64,000 nucleotides of DNA from Pseudoalteromonas sp. '520P1 No. 423' (GTDB lineage Bacteria; Pseudomonadota; Gammaproteobacteria; Enterobacterales; Alteromonadaceae). This document shows, piece by piece, positions 1 through 8,201 of the stretch (position 1 is its first letter; every line of letters starts with the position of its first letter). The stretch spans positions 930,001-994,000 of the forward strand of contig NZ_BBZB01000002.1 of NCBI RefSeq assembly GCF_001269985.1, in the 5' to 3' direction. The notes under the pieces are model-generated. The model saw only the letters and a list, made by a program, of their open reading frames with translations, was not told where the DNA came from and made no database searches. The translations under genes and the position numbers were made by a program.

Positions 1-546
1 ACAGAATTATTACTGGGTACTACGGATCAGGGGGTCGAGTTTCAGATATTTGAATTTCAATATGTTGATGTTAGAGAAGTTGAAGAAGAAGATTCTGATG
101 GAAATAAAACAACTAAAGAAGAAAGGACAACACATTCAATTACAGGGGCACTCACAAAAGTAGATAACTTTAGTGGATTTACAATAAATACAAGTGGTTA
201 TAAAAATAAGTGGAGTTCAGCCAGTAAGCACTTCAATAAAAGATTTAAAATTAAATGTGCAAATGAAATATTAGCGGCTAAATTTTTTACTCCTTCAACT
301 GTTCTAGCATTTGAAGATAGATATACAGGTCTTCTATCATTAGATTTCAAAGACTTTGGTGATATATGTTTGGAATTTGATAGCAAAATCCTTCCATCAA
401 ATATGAGAGTTAAGTCAATTAAAAAAACAGATGAGTTTATTCATCAATTAGAAAGCCCAATTGAATTAGAAGTAGTAACACAAGCTAAAGAAGTTATAGA
501 CTTAATCTATAAAAAAACTAATAGAAAATTAAAGGAAGCTGTTTAA
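1..546 (+). CDS. DUF3137-type protein, 3' part
   Basis: The reading frame is open from the first base of the window to TAA at 544-546, so only the last 181 residues are present. They read as a soluble domain with acidic stretches (EVEEEDSDG), a central region with FEDRYTGLLSLDF, and a basic C-terminus. DUF3137 proteins are commonly encoded beside lemA in bacteria, and here a lemA-type gene starts at the very next base, which is the main support for the call. The spacing (stop immediately followed by ATG) implies one operon with translational coupling. The function of DUF3137 proteins is unknown. The 5' part, including any membrane segments, lies outside the window. Confidence 0.62.
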   Translation, partial: TELLLGTTDQGVEFQIFEFQYVDVREVEEEDSDGNKTTKEERTTHSITGALTKVDNFSGFTINTSGYKNKWSSASKHFNKRFKIKCANEILAAKFFTPSTVLAFEDRYTGLLSLDFKDFGDICLEFDSKILPSNMRVKSIKKTDEFIHQLESPIELEVVTQAKEVIDLIYKKTNRKLKEAV

Positions 547-1119
547 ATGAATGAATCTATGGGAATTTATGTAGTTATTGGTTTTGTTTTATTATCAATA
601 TTTATCATGTATAACATGATTATAACTAGAATGAATCGAGCTAAACGAGCATGGTCTGATGTAATCACCTATGAAAAATTAAAACATGATGTATTACCTG
701 AGCTACATAAATTGACAGAAGACTTTAAGGAATTTGAAACAGAATTTGTTGAAAGAATTACAAAGTTAAGGGAGGCTGTTTCAGGTTTGAATAATAATGT
801 TATTGATGTGAATGCATTAAAGGAGACGGAAGAGCTATCGAAAAATGTATTTTCATCTTTAAAAGCTACAGCTGAAAATTACCCTGAATTAGAGTCTGCT
901 AATATCGTAAGAGATTTAATGGCTCAAGTTGCTGAAAAAAATGAAAATGTAGCAGCTGCAATAACTATATATAATCGTGGAGTTGAACAATTTAACAACT
1001 CAATTGAAATGGTGCCGCTTAATATAGTGAATGCAATATTTGTAAATAAATCGAAATTAACTTGTTTTCATCAGTCAAATACCGTCGAGAGTTATGATTA
1101 TAAACCTGATTTCTCTTAG
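547..1119 (+). CDS. lemA: LemA family protein
   Basis: This 190-residue protein has one N-terminal membrane segment (about residues 5-25, IYVVIGFVLLSIFIMYNMII), followed by a long helical region with the LemA pattern: NRAKRAWSDV, then a basic/acidic coiled stretch, LKATAENYPEL near residue 120, and AAAITIYNRGVEQFN near 140. LemA proteins are inner-membrane proteins with a helical-bundle domain; their role is not settled. Family members usually have NRLVALRNRVKNAWAQID, of which MNRAKRAWSDV is the recognisable part. The gene starts directly after the upstream stop codon, so it depends on the upstream gene for expression. A hairpin follows the stop codon. Confidence 0.82.
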   Translation: MNESMGIYVVIGFVLLSIFIMYNMIITRMNRAKRAWSDVITYEKLKHDVLPELHKLTEDFKEFETEFVERITKLREAVSGLNNNVIDVNALKETEELSKNVFSSLKATAENYPELESANIVRDLMAQVAEKNENVAAAITIYNRGVEQFNNSIEMVPLNIVNAIFVNKSKLTCFHQSNTVESYDYKPDFS

Positions 1120-1135
1120 TTGAGGTATTTAAGAT

Positions 1136-1169
1136 AATGAACAATAGGATTTCTCTTGTTGTTCATTTT
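1136..1169 (+). terminator. Hairpin after lemA
   Basis: AATGAACAA (1136-1144) and TTGTTCATT (1159-1167) form a perfect 9-bp stem with a 14-base loop and a short T-run. It lies 17 bases after the lemA stop, so it is a plausible intrinsic terminator of the DUF3137-lemA operon. Confidence 0.5.
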
Positions 1170-2331
1170 ATGCACGGTAACAAACTAAATTTTAAAGTGA
1201 ATCGCTAAGTAGCATCTAACAAGCCTTCGACCTATGAACAATAACTGATTCAAGAAAATACTCTCTAGTTCACACTTAAACCTTTTCGCAAATTTTCCTA
1301 CCTTTGACCATACTTAATCTGTAAACTTGCGCGTTGCTGATTTTTGAGGTTTCTCAATGCCTCAAAAATGGCAAATACATTATGGAAATGAATGAACATG
1401 TATAAAAATATCCAGAGACGAATGAATATTTCAAAAACCCACCAAAAGTTAACTCCCTGATAGATAAAATAAGCTAAAGAACAAGATTCTGGCTATCAAT
1501 GAATATTTACAGAATTGGGAATATTCAAAAGTTTTTAGTGGAATCTGAGTTCGGAATTTATACTTTTAAATATAACTTTTACATTATGTTTTCAAATCTA
1601 GCAGAGTAAAAAGCTCTAGGCTCTAACTGATGTGAAAGGGTGGACTTAACTTGCTGATTTTTGCAACAAATTAATAATGCTCTTGATTTATATTATAAGT
1701 AAATACTATTTGTTTGATATTTGTTCAATAGTCATCTTTATTGTCAGTATGAAGTTTAGACGTAGTGTCATTAATGCAGTATTACAATTCGTCTTTAAAC
1801 ATCATTCAGTTTGCATAGTTTTTTGAATGGAGCATTTTAGTGATTGTTTTAGAGAATGTTTTTTCATCGCTTGTTACGTTTAACTGAGTTTTTAACCAAA
1901 TGAGTATAGAAACAGCAATCTAGATTAAAGTTGAAACGCTACGCCGGTTTGTGCATCATAGATGTGTAGAATAGATTAACGAGTGCTTAAGGATTAATCT
2001 AGGCGTAAATTTCAATATAACGATGAAACATCCTTAAGGTGTTTAATCAGAATATTATTTAAAAAACATCTGGTAATAAAATACAGTTTATGTAATTAAT
2101 ATTTCTTAACTACAGCTAGGCCTAAAGTACAAATAAGTATCGTGAATCAATGTAATAATATAAAAATTTATCTATGCTAATCAGTAATTAATCCTTCGCT
2201 GAAAATAAACTACACAACTACACTATACTTTGTAAGAGATATAAATAAGCACAGATGGATTTTGATTAAGCCATGTTCAACAGTTTTAAGTTAATTAAAT
2301 TTGATCATTCATTATTATTTATGAGGTGTAT
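1170..2331. other. 1.2-kb AT-rich stretch without a gene
   Basis: No open frame of useful length with a ribosome site was found on either strand, and no tRNA-like cloverleaf. There is a 9-bp stem-loop at 1341-1368 (tttttgagg / cctcaaaaa) and a separated inverted repeat cttaagga (1987-1994) / tccttaag (2031-2038). The last 200 bases presumably carry the promoter of the chemoreceptor gene, whose start is preceded by GAGG at 2323-2326. The stretch may be a decayed gene or may encode a small RNA; nothing seen decides this. Confidence 0.5.
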
Positions 2332-4203
2332 ATGAAGTTTGTACATAAGATTGCTGGCGCTTCCTCAGCTTTATTGTTTATCACAATTCTTTTATTGAAT
2401 ATTACGCAATATCTGAATGTAAAAGCACAATTAGAGCTGACAATCGAAGAAAGCATTATTGATATAGTTAATGGTGTTAAAAATACGGTGTCATCAGAAC
2501 TTGCCGGCAAAAAATCTTTAGCAAAATATGCCACTAACATGGTAGGAGAAAACCCAACTCACGACCATATTACCAATGTAATTAGCCAACCCCATATAAA
2601 AGAAGCTTTTTTATTAATTGGAGGCGGTTATGAGTCAGATGGTTCTCATTTTAAAAGTGATCCAAGTTGGAATCCAGGTAATGGTTGGGAACCAAGAGAA
2701 AGACCTTGGTACATAGATGCCAAACAAGAAAGCGACTTAATTATTACAGACCCTTATGCGGACTCTGCTACCGGAGAGATCCTAATTTCAGTGGCAACAC
2801 CAATTATGCAAGCTAGCAATTTTATTGGAGCCATTTTCTTTGATTTAAGTCTTTCAAGTCTGTCTGATTTAGTAAACAGCGTGAAACTTTTTGATGCAGG
2901 TTATGTTTTTATTGTGACTGAAAAAGGAACTGTTATTGCTCATCCTGAAGGACAATATAATGGTAAAAATATGTCTAATTTTTTACCAAGTGGTAATATC
3001 AAGAGTAACCAAATTCAACATGTCATGATAGACGACATAGAATATGATTTAAAATTTGTAAAAATTTCTGAGCAAGATTGGTATGTTGGTGTTGTATTAA
3101 ATGACAAAATTGCTTACCAGTCAGTATATAGTATGAGAAATAACGCTATAGTGTATGGTTTTATAGCATTGATTGTAAGTTTTTTACTATTGCCATTGTT
3201 AATGAAAAAATTACTAAAACCGTTAGATTGTTTAAATGAAGCAATTAAAGATGTTGCATCGGGTAATGGCGATTTAACTAAAAGGTTGCAAACAGATACA
3301 GATAAAGAATTTGCTGAACTCGCTGGTGGATTTAATACCTTTACCAGTAATTTACAAGCACAGGTGACCAGATTAAAAGCGACCGGGAAAGATATTCTTA
3401 ACGGTACTGAAGTTATGGAGCAAGGCGCGCTCTCCTCTGACGAAGCGATGTCTACTCAACTTCAAGAAATTGAGCTACTTGCAACTGCCATGCACCAAAT
3501 GGCAACAACAGCCACTGACGTTGCTACAAATGCACGCAATGCGGCCTCCGCCGCACAAAAAGCAGAAGATTCTACTCAAAAAGGTTCTGACATTGTTAAA
3601 TCAACAACCACATCAATAGAGGCCTTATCTCATCAAATTGAACAAGCTGTAAAAGATGTTGTCGTTTTAGAGGAAGCCGCACATAGTATTGAAACAGTGT
3701 TACAAGTGATAAATGATATTGCAGAACAAACTAATTTACTTGCTTTAAATGCTGCAATTGAGGCTGCAAGGGCAGGAGAGCAAGGAAGGGGGTTTGCTGT
3801 TGTTGCTGATGAAGTCAGAACTTTAGCTTCAAGAACTCAAGAGTCAACGACTGAAATCAGAAATATGATTGACAAATTGCAAGCAGGAACGACAACTGTA
3901 TCTCAAGCGATGAAATCAAGCCAATCAGCAGCAAGTAATACGGTTGAAAAAGCAAGTCAGACCGATGAAGCACTTCATAGCATCTATAATGCAATAAAAC
4001 TGATTAATGATATGAACCTACAAATTGCTTCAGCAGCTAATGAGCAAAGTACAGTTGCAGAAGAAATTAATACAAATACGGTGAGAATTAAAGATTTATC
4101 TATTTCTGTGTCAGATCAAAATCATAAAACTGTTGATGCTATTCAATTGCAAACAGCAGGTGTCAGAGAGCAAAATGATATATTAGAAAAATTCAAAGTT
4201 TAG
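2332..4203 (+). CDS. Methyl-accepting chemotaxis protein with dCACHE sensor
   Basis: Transmembrane chemoreceptor that passes periplasmic ligand binding to CheA/CheW. The 623-residue protein has a first membrane segment at about residues 8-27, a periplasmic double-Cache domain (about 30-270) with the typical [12 protein letters not shown] and [14 protein letters not shown] motifs, a second membrane segment near 278-298, a HAMP linker beginning [12 protein letters not shown], and a methyl-accepting signalling domain. The conserved hairpin tip is intact ([20 protein letters not shown], then [15 protein letters not shown]). I chose ATG at 2332 because GAGG lies 5 bases upstream; an in-frame GTG at 2326 would overlap that site. 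Cache receptors of this type often bind amino acids or small organic acids; the ligand here cannot be read. The gene stands alone, followed by a strong terminator. Confidence 0.95.
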   Translation: MKFVHKIAGASSALLFITILLLNITQYLNVKAQLELTIEESIIDIVNGVKNTVSSELAGKKSLAKYATNMVGENPTHDHITNVISQPHIKEAFLLIGGGYESDGSHFKSDPSWNPGNGWEPRERPWYIDAKQESDLIITDPYADSATGEILISVATPIMQASNFIGAIFFDLSLSSLSDLVNSVKLFDAGYVFIVTEKGTVIAHPEGQYNGKNMSNFLPSGNIKSNQIQHVMIDDIEYDLKFVKISEQDWYVGVVLNDKIAYQSVYSMRNNAIVYGFIALIVSFLLLPLLMKKLLKPLDCLNEAIKDVASGNGDLTKRLQTDTDKEFAELAGGFNTFTSNLQAQVTRLKATGKDILNGTEVMEQGALSSDEAMSTQLQEIELLATAMHQMATTATDVATNARNAASAAQKAEDSTQKGSDIVKSTTTSIEALSHQIEQAVKDVVVLEEAAHSIETVLQVINDIAEQTNLLALNAAIEAARAGEQGRGFAVVADEVRTLASRTQESTTEIRNMIDKLQAGTTTVSQAMKSSQSAASNTVEKASQTDEALHSIYNAIKLINDMNLQIASAANEQSTVAEEINTNTVRIKDLSISVSDQNHKTVDAIQLQTAGVREQNDILEKFKV

Positions 4204-4245
4204 TGAACATGAAAAGTAAGATTGAAACTTAAAAACTGATTTATT

Positions 4246-4288
4246 TCAATACAGTGATTTTAATACGGCATTAAAATCGCTGTATTGA
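4246..4288. terminator. Long hairpin between chemoreceptor and porin
   Basis: TCAATACAGTGATTTTAAT (4246-4264) pairs with the sequence up to 4288 (ATTAAAATCGCTGTATTGA) with one G-T mismatch in about 19 bp. It ends 2 bases before the AAGGAG ribosome site of the porin, so besides terminating the chemoreceptor message it could also mask porin translation if read through. Confidence 0.7.
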
Positions 4289-4302
4289 TTAAGGAGTGAA
4301 AG

Positions 4303-5442
4303 GTGCAACAGTCTAAAATTTTCTTTGTCATTACGAGTATATTATTGGCTACCAGTGTTAGTGCAAACAATTTAGGAAGTGAAATTGAACTGCTAAAAAC
4401 ACAACTCATGCAACTTCAAAAACGCATCCTCGAATTAGAAAAGGCAAATAACACACAAAAAATATCAGATCCCAAAATAAATAAGGCAATTGGCGTGAGT
4501 GCCAATGAAGCAAATAATTCATCGACAAAAAATGTCGATCTCTATGTATCATTAAGGCCCACATTTGGCCGTATTGATGAAGGAGATAATGAATTCTGGG
4601 ATGTAAGAGATGCTTTATCAAATGCTGGTATTAAATCTACATTTGAATTTAGCTCTAATTGGAAAGCTATTTTGCATGGAGAATGGGGAGTAGATCTTTC
4701 AAATAATGGCGACTTTGGTAAAGCTCGACAAGTATATGTAGCCTTAGATAGCCCATATGGGCAGGTAGGGATCGGTAAGCAGAGACCAGTTCAATATTCG
4801 TTTATTGCTGAATATGTTGATATATTTAATCATAGCTTGAGCCCTTTTGCTTATGACCCCGAAAGTCCTTTCTTTGTGAATAATTTACTTACTTATAAAA
4901 AGCAGATTAATGCGTTTACTTGGATGTTAGCCAGTCAATTTGATGGTGGAAATGCAAATGATGACAGTGACTTTTTTAATGCGGGTGTCAGTTATGACTC
5001 ATCGGGGTTTCACTTAGGATTAACTTATTCTAAAAAAGATCGTTTTATTGAAAACAATAATACAGGAAGTAATTTAATATATGCAGGCTCAATTGCATAC
5101 ACATTTGATAATGATTTATACCTAGCTGCTGGCTATCAAAATATAGATTACGAATATTTTAATCTCAAAGATAGGCAAGGACATACATTTGATATGGTGT
5201 TAGCTTACCCTATAAATAAATATTTTAAATTTAAAACAGGTTACTTTGATTTCGAAGACGGTATATCTGATATTACTAGCCAAGATTACCAAGGTGCTAA
5301 TATTACTTTTGAGTGGTTGCCAGCTGATGGACTGAGGTTTCATTTAGAATATTTGTATAAAGACTTCGATGTAAAACCTGATTTTAGCTCATACTCACTA
5401 GGCTTTAGATATGATTTGTCTAAAAAATGGGAATTTAACTAA
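4303..5442 (+). CDS. Outer-membrane porin
   Basis: The 379-residue protein has a signal peptide (about residues 1-21, ending VSA|NN), a short coiled coil (about 25-48, LGSEIELLKTQLMQLQKRIL) and a beta-barrel rich in alternating aromatic and polar residues that ends in EFN rather than the usual terminal Phe. Motifs such as ARQVYVALDSPYGQVGIGKQ and KYFKFKTGYFDFEDGI are typical of the gram-negative porin family (OmpC/Porin_4-like). The N-terminal coiled coil plus barrel resembles trimeric porins tethered in the periplasm. The start is GTG at 4303 with AAGGAG 6 bases upstream. Substrate unknown. It is transcribed alone, bounded by hairpins on both sides. Confidence 0.83.
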   Translation: MQQSKIFFVITSILLATSVSANNLGSEIELLKTQLMQLQKRILELEKANNTQKISDPKINKAIGVSANEANNSSTKNVDLYVSLRPTFGRIDEGDNEFWDVRDALSNAGIKSTFEFSSNWKAILHGEWGVDLSNNGDFGKARQVYVALDSPYGQVGIGKQRPVQYSFIAEYVDIFNHSLSPFAYDPESPFFVNNLLTYKKQINAFTWMLASQFDGGNANDDSDFFNAGVSYDSSGFHLGLTYSKKDRFIENNNTGSNLIYAGSIAYTFDNDLYLAAGYQNIDYEYFNLKDRQGHTFDMVLAYPINKYFKFKTGYFDFEDGISDITSQDYQGANITFEWLPADGLRFHLEYLYKDFDVKPDFSSYSLGFRYDLSKKWEFN

Positions 5443-5533
5443 ATATTTTTAGTAGAAAATTTGGTTTTAAGTTTGACTCTCGCATTGTATTAATTTATCA
5501 AGTACAAATAAGCGATTTAAATGTATTAACTTG

Positions 5534-5571
5534 AAACTTGTTTGCTGCAAAGAAAGTTAGCAAACAAGTTT
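5534..5571. terminator. Bidirectional terminator
   Basis: AAACTTGTTTGCT (5534-5546) and AGCAAACAAGTTT (5559-5571) form a perfect 13-bp stem. It sits between the convergent porin (+) and caspase-like (-) genes and can serve both. Confidence 0.7.
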
Positions 5572-5589
5572 ATACAGCGCTAATTATTT

Positions 5590-6429
5590 TTAAACTTCTC
5601 GATTGCCGACTCTAGCCTTATACTTTTTTGAAATACTCTTATTCGGTATGATAGTACCGCCAGCATAACCCGTGTATTCAACTTTGTATCCTTGAGGGCT
5701 AATATCTACATAACGATGCATAAATTCATCGATTTCTCGTTTATCAATAGGCTGACTTTCAGTCTGTGAATCAAAATCAGATTTTGAGTATAGAGAAATT
5801 AAAGGGCCAAGGTAACCAAAGTAGCGTGCTTTGCTATAACCATTACTACGCATATAATCAGCACCAATTCGTGCGATAGATTTTGAACCTACTAGTAGTT
5901 CATCTCTTACTTTTCCGCCGCTTGCTATAGTTTGCTTTTGTTTATTGTGTTTATATTTAATATCAGCTGGTAGGGCATCTACACCACTGTAACATGTATA
6001 AAAATTAATGTTTCCAGCGTAGCTCTTATCTAGACCACTGCTAATCAAACGTTTACAAACATCAATTACACTCACAGCATCGGTAACACTTTTATTTAGA
6101 ATATTGTTTCTGGTAGAGATATGGGTTGCGCCTGGTGAGCCATGACCTCGAATAAAAATTTCTGAATTAGTATTTCTAAAATCCCTGATCGAAGGTTTTA
6201 TTTCATTATGTGTCCAAGTGACTATTTGGTATTGTCGAGTTTTAAAACCACCTATTCCTTTAACTATATTTTGACTTTCGGAAGAATTCCATTGCTCAGA
6301 TTTAACTCTAAATTCTTCTGCTCCCTGCCCGCCGAAAGGGATGAATACTAAACCTTTTGGTTGTGGAACGAATTCATAAGGCCCTAGACCTTTAGCATAA
6401 AACTCCGCATTAACTTCAGCAAATAGCAT
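5590..6429 (-). CDS. Uncharacterised protein with a caspase-like His/Cys pair
   Basis: No close family is recognised. The 279-residue protein has no signal peptide or membrane segment. A hydrophobic strand followed by His-Gly (SEIFIRGHGSPGATH, His96) and, about 50 residues later, a strand followed by Cys (NINFYTCYSG, Cys146) match the arrangement of the catalytic dyad in clan CD peptidases (caspases, CHAT, MARTX cysteine protease domain). This is a pattern match, not a demonstrated homology. The N-terminus (FVPQPKGLVFIPFGGQG) and a late motif (YFGYLGPLISLY) may be recognition or substrate regions. It lies downstream of sdhCD on the same strand, 106 bases away, without an obvious own promoter. 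No clear ribosome site precedes ATG 6429, so the start is uncertain. Confidence 0.5.
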   Translation of the reverse strand: MLFAEVNAEFYAKGLGPYEFVPQPKGLVFIPFGGQGAEEFRVKSEQWNSSESQNIVKGIGGFKTRQYQIVTWTHNEIKPSIRDFRNTNSEIFIRGHGSPGATHISTRNNILNKSVTDAVSVIDVCKRLISSGLDKSYAGNINFYTCYSGVDALPADIKYKHNKQKQTIASGGKVRDELLVGSKSIARIGADYMRSNGYSKARYFGYLGPLISLYSKSDFDSQTESQPIDKREIDEFMHRYVDISPQGYKVEYTGYAGGTIIPNKSISKKYKARVGNREV

Positions 6430-6535
6430 ATAAAATTCGATTATTTGTGAGCATACGGCGAGCTAAATAAAAATCAGTAATAGTTTATTTAGAATTAATA
6501 AAAGGTCTAAAACTGATAGACCTTAATATAGCAAT

Positions 6536-6871
6536 TTATAGTAACCATATGATATAGAGACTAAAGATAAACATTCCAATAGTTATTAAAGTATAAAAAC
6601 TATGAAACACAGTGCTAAAACCTGGTAAAGGTACTTTTTGTGTGTAATCAGTACCAATCTGCCAGCCTGCTAACAGTGAATTTGCCATTAATATAATGAG
6701 TGTAATGGTTGAGTAAACTTTAAACCAAACTGGGCTATGAATAGCTGTCCAAGCCGTGTAATCATACGTTTGAATAGATAAAAATAATCCTAAATAAACT
6801 AATGTGTATAGTGTAATTATTATTGTGCTGAAGCGCTGAAATATCCATTCCCGTGTGCCATTTCTTTTCAT
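6536..6871 (-). CDS. sdhD: Succinate dehydrogenase membrane anchor SdhD, haem-ligand-less variant
   Basis: Small anchor subunit of respiratory complex II. The 111-residue protein has three membrane segments (about 15-35, 52-72, 87-108) and aligns with E. coli SdhD by RNG near the N-terminus and by GWQIGTDY. In E. coli the axial haem b ligand is His71, six residues before the Trp of MWQVLTDY; here the matching residue is Asn64 (LMANSLLAGWQIGTDY). The quinone-site residues Asp82 and Tyr83 are kept (Asp75, Tyr76). ATG 6871 is preceded by GGAG at a good distance and lies 2 bases after the sdhC stop; the longer frame from TTG 6889 is less likely. The genes normally following (sdhA, sdhB) are absent; the next gene is unrelated. 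Confidence 0.85.
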   Translation of the reverse strand: MKRNGTREWIFQRFSTIIITLYTLVYLGLFLSIQTYDYTAWTAIHSPVWFKVYSTITLIILMANSLLAGWQIGTDYTQKVPLPGFSTVFHSFYTLITIGMFIFSLYIIWLL

Positions 6872-6873
6872 TG

Positions 6874-7254
6874 TTAGCTCCACAACCAATATCCAATGAA
6901 TACACTTAGTATTATTCCGAAACCAATAGCTACTTGGGAAATTGCACGTCCGCCTTCTAAACTTTCAAAATAACCGAATTCTTGTATGATATGTTTGAGG
7001 CTTCCCAAAATGTAATAACCTAATGCAGTGAGGAAACCCCAGATAAAAAATTGAGCGACAAATCTTTCTGTTAGTAGTGTTTTTACTTCATCGAAGCCTT
7101 CAGGTGATTTTAAGGAAAAATATAAAGCTGGTAATAATAAAGCCATTCCTACCCAGATAACAACAGCACTTATCCTATGAAGAATTGAAGCAACGCCCAT
7201 TACTGGCAATGCCATGGTGCTTAAATCTAAGTTCTTTGGTCGATTTTTTGTCAT
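6874..7254 (-). CDS. sdhC: Succinate dehydrogenase cytochrome b subunit SdhC, haem-ligand-less variant
   Basis: Membrane anchor of complex II, 126 residues with three membrane segments. It matches E. coli SdhC along its length: RPKNLDLSTMALPV, ASILHRIS, SSPEGF-like KSPEGFDEV, and FLTALGYYILGSLKHIIQEF. The E. coli haem b ligand His84 lies in ALAYHVVVGIRHMM; the equivalent residue here is Tyr81 (ALGYYILGSLKHII). The quinone-site Ser27 and Arg31 are kept (Ser23, Arg27), as is the second His (His88). With sdhD it forms a two-gene operon behind a sigma70-like promoter overlapped by a Fur-box-like site (see 7293-7334). AGGAAAA lies 8 bases before ATG 7254. It may be a second, accessory anchor pair; a regular sdhCDAB cluster would be expected elsewhere in the genome. 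Confidence 0.87.
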   Translation of the reverse strand: MTKNRPKNLDLSTMALPVMGVASILHRISAVVIWVGMALLLPALYFSLKSPEGFDEVKTLLTERFVAQFFIWGFLTALGYYILGSLKHIIQEFGYFESLEGGRAISQVAIGFGIILSVFIGYWLWS

Positions 7255-7292
7255 GTATATTTTCCTGATTATAAGTAATTAATTTTATTTGT

Positions 7293-7334
7293 ATTATACA
7301 TATATTAAAAATAATGCAAATGGTTATCATTTAG
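7293..7334. promoter_or_regulatory. Fur-box-like site overlapping the sdhC promoter
   Basis: The 19 bases at 7316-7334 (GCAAATGGTTATCATTTAG) match the Fur consensus at about 13 of 19 positions, including the core TTATCATT. On the minus strand a TATAAT (7293-7298) and TTTGCA (7315-7320) spaced by 16 bases form a sigma70-like promoter for sdhC, and the -35 overlaps the Fur-like site. The site is also upstream of the decayed TonB receptor on the plus strand, so it may have served that gene originally, or both. Confidence 0.55.
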
Positions 7335-7424
7335 GTTGATATTTATAGAGTGTTAAGTTTAATTCGCGAAAAATAATATTTTTAGAAATTAATACTTTAA
7401 TAATTGATAAAACTAGGGAAAACG

Positions 7425-7708
7425 ATGTTAAATAAAAAAGTACGTTTTACTGCAATTGCCAGTGCTATTTTAGGAATTACAACTCAAGGGGCTGCTGCAT
7501 ATGAACTCGCTACAAGTCCAGAAGATGACTCATTAGAAACAATCGCTGTATACGGTAAAAAAGCCAATCGAAAACTTAAAGATACGGCATCTTCAGTTTC
7601 TGTGATCACAGAAAAGTTTTAAAAAGTTTACAGCATATTAGTATCAGTAGCACAGTTGCTGATATTCCAAACATCGTTGTTTTATCTAGTGCTGTACCTG
7701 TTCATTAA
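7425..7708 (+). pseudogene. TonB-dependent receptor, 5' remnant
   Basis: ATG 7425, after AGGGA, begins a signal peptide (KKVRFTAIASAILGITTQGAAA) and a plug-domain start (DDSLETIAVYGKKANRKLKD, then SSVSVITEK), as in outer-membrane haem or siderophore receptors. A frameshift near 7618 stops the frame at 7620-7622; the plug continues in another frame (LKSLQHISISSTVADIPNIV) to 7708 and then ends. The rest of the receptor, some 550 residues or more, is missing. The end abuts a reversed remnant of a PepSY gene, suggesting a single deletion joined the two genes. Nonfunctional. Confidence 0.75.
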
Positions 7709-7956
7709 ATTCGATTATGAAACCTTGTTTTGCTTTTTCGAATTTGTGGGTGGCTTTTATAATAAGTTGATCAATTTCATCAATAGGAGTTTGCGCTATA
7801 ATTTGGGATTTTGGCACAGCCCATTTTTCAATTGCTGGTTTGAACATTGTAAGCGAACCAGCATAAAAGCCTATAAATAAAAAATAGCCCAGCAATAATA
7901 ACAGTCCAAGCATACACTTTTTGATAAGTTCTTACTACATCAGCTCGGATTTTCAT
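7686..7956 (-). pseudogene. PepSY-type membrane protein, 5' remnant
   Basis: ATG 7956 (AAGG 9 bases upstream) starts MKIRADVVRTYQKVYAWTVI, the usual beginning of PepSY transmembrane proteins that accompany iron-siderophore receptors. A one-base frameshift in a T-rich run near 7876 breaks the frame; it continues as GFYAGSLTMFKPAIEKWAVP and runs to a stop at 7686. Only about 90 of the usual 400 to 500 residues remain. It faces the TonB receptor remnant and their 3' ends overlap, as expected if one deletion removed both 3' halves. Confidence 0.7.
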
Positions 7957-8050
7957 AGGGTCAACCTTAAAGTTAAAAATAATGTGTATGCAATGAGATT
8001 TGCGCCACCAATGAGGCTGAATTTTTTCATCTTGTGATAAACGCGCCATA

Positions 8051-8167
8051 TTACTGCCCCTTTGACTTTAAAAGTGATAAAGCAGGAACCGAAATCAAAA
8101 AAAGCATCATTGACATAAGCCAAATGAAACAGCCAATGACCACATAATTAATGATAATATAAAGCAT
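8051..8167 (-). CDS. Small hydrophobic ORF next to the PepSY remnant
   Basis: A 38-residue frame begins at ATG 8167 and is mostly one membrane segment (IIINYVVIGCFIWLMSMMLF), ending ALSLLKSKGQ. It stops 1 base before another minus-strand ATG (8049) of a frame that runs into the PepSY start. Iron-responsive PepSY operons often carry one or two small membrane proteins (DUF3325/DUF3649), so this may be one of them, whole or decayed. No strong ribosome site is seen. Confidence 0.3.
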   Translation of the reverse strand: MLYIIINYVVIGCFIWLMSMMLFLISVPALSLLKSKGQ

Positions 8168-8201
8168 AAATAGCTAAAAATTTTGTACTGAGATACAGTA
8201 A

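Noticed and set aside
1341..1368. Terminator-like stem in the 1.2-kb gap
   Set aside because: It has a 9-bp stem but lies far from any gene end and has no clear T-run; kept only as part of the gap description.
7686..7913. Intact small membrane protein on the minus strand
   Set aside because: The frame is the continuation of the PepSY gene after a frameshift and has no start signal of its own.
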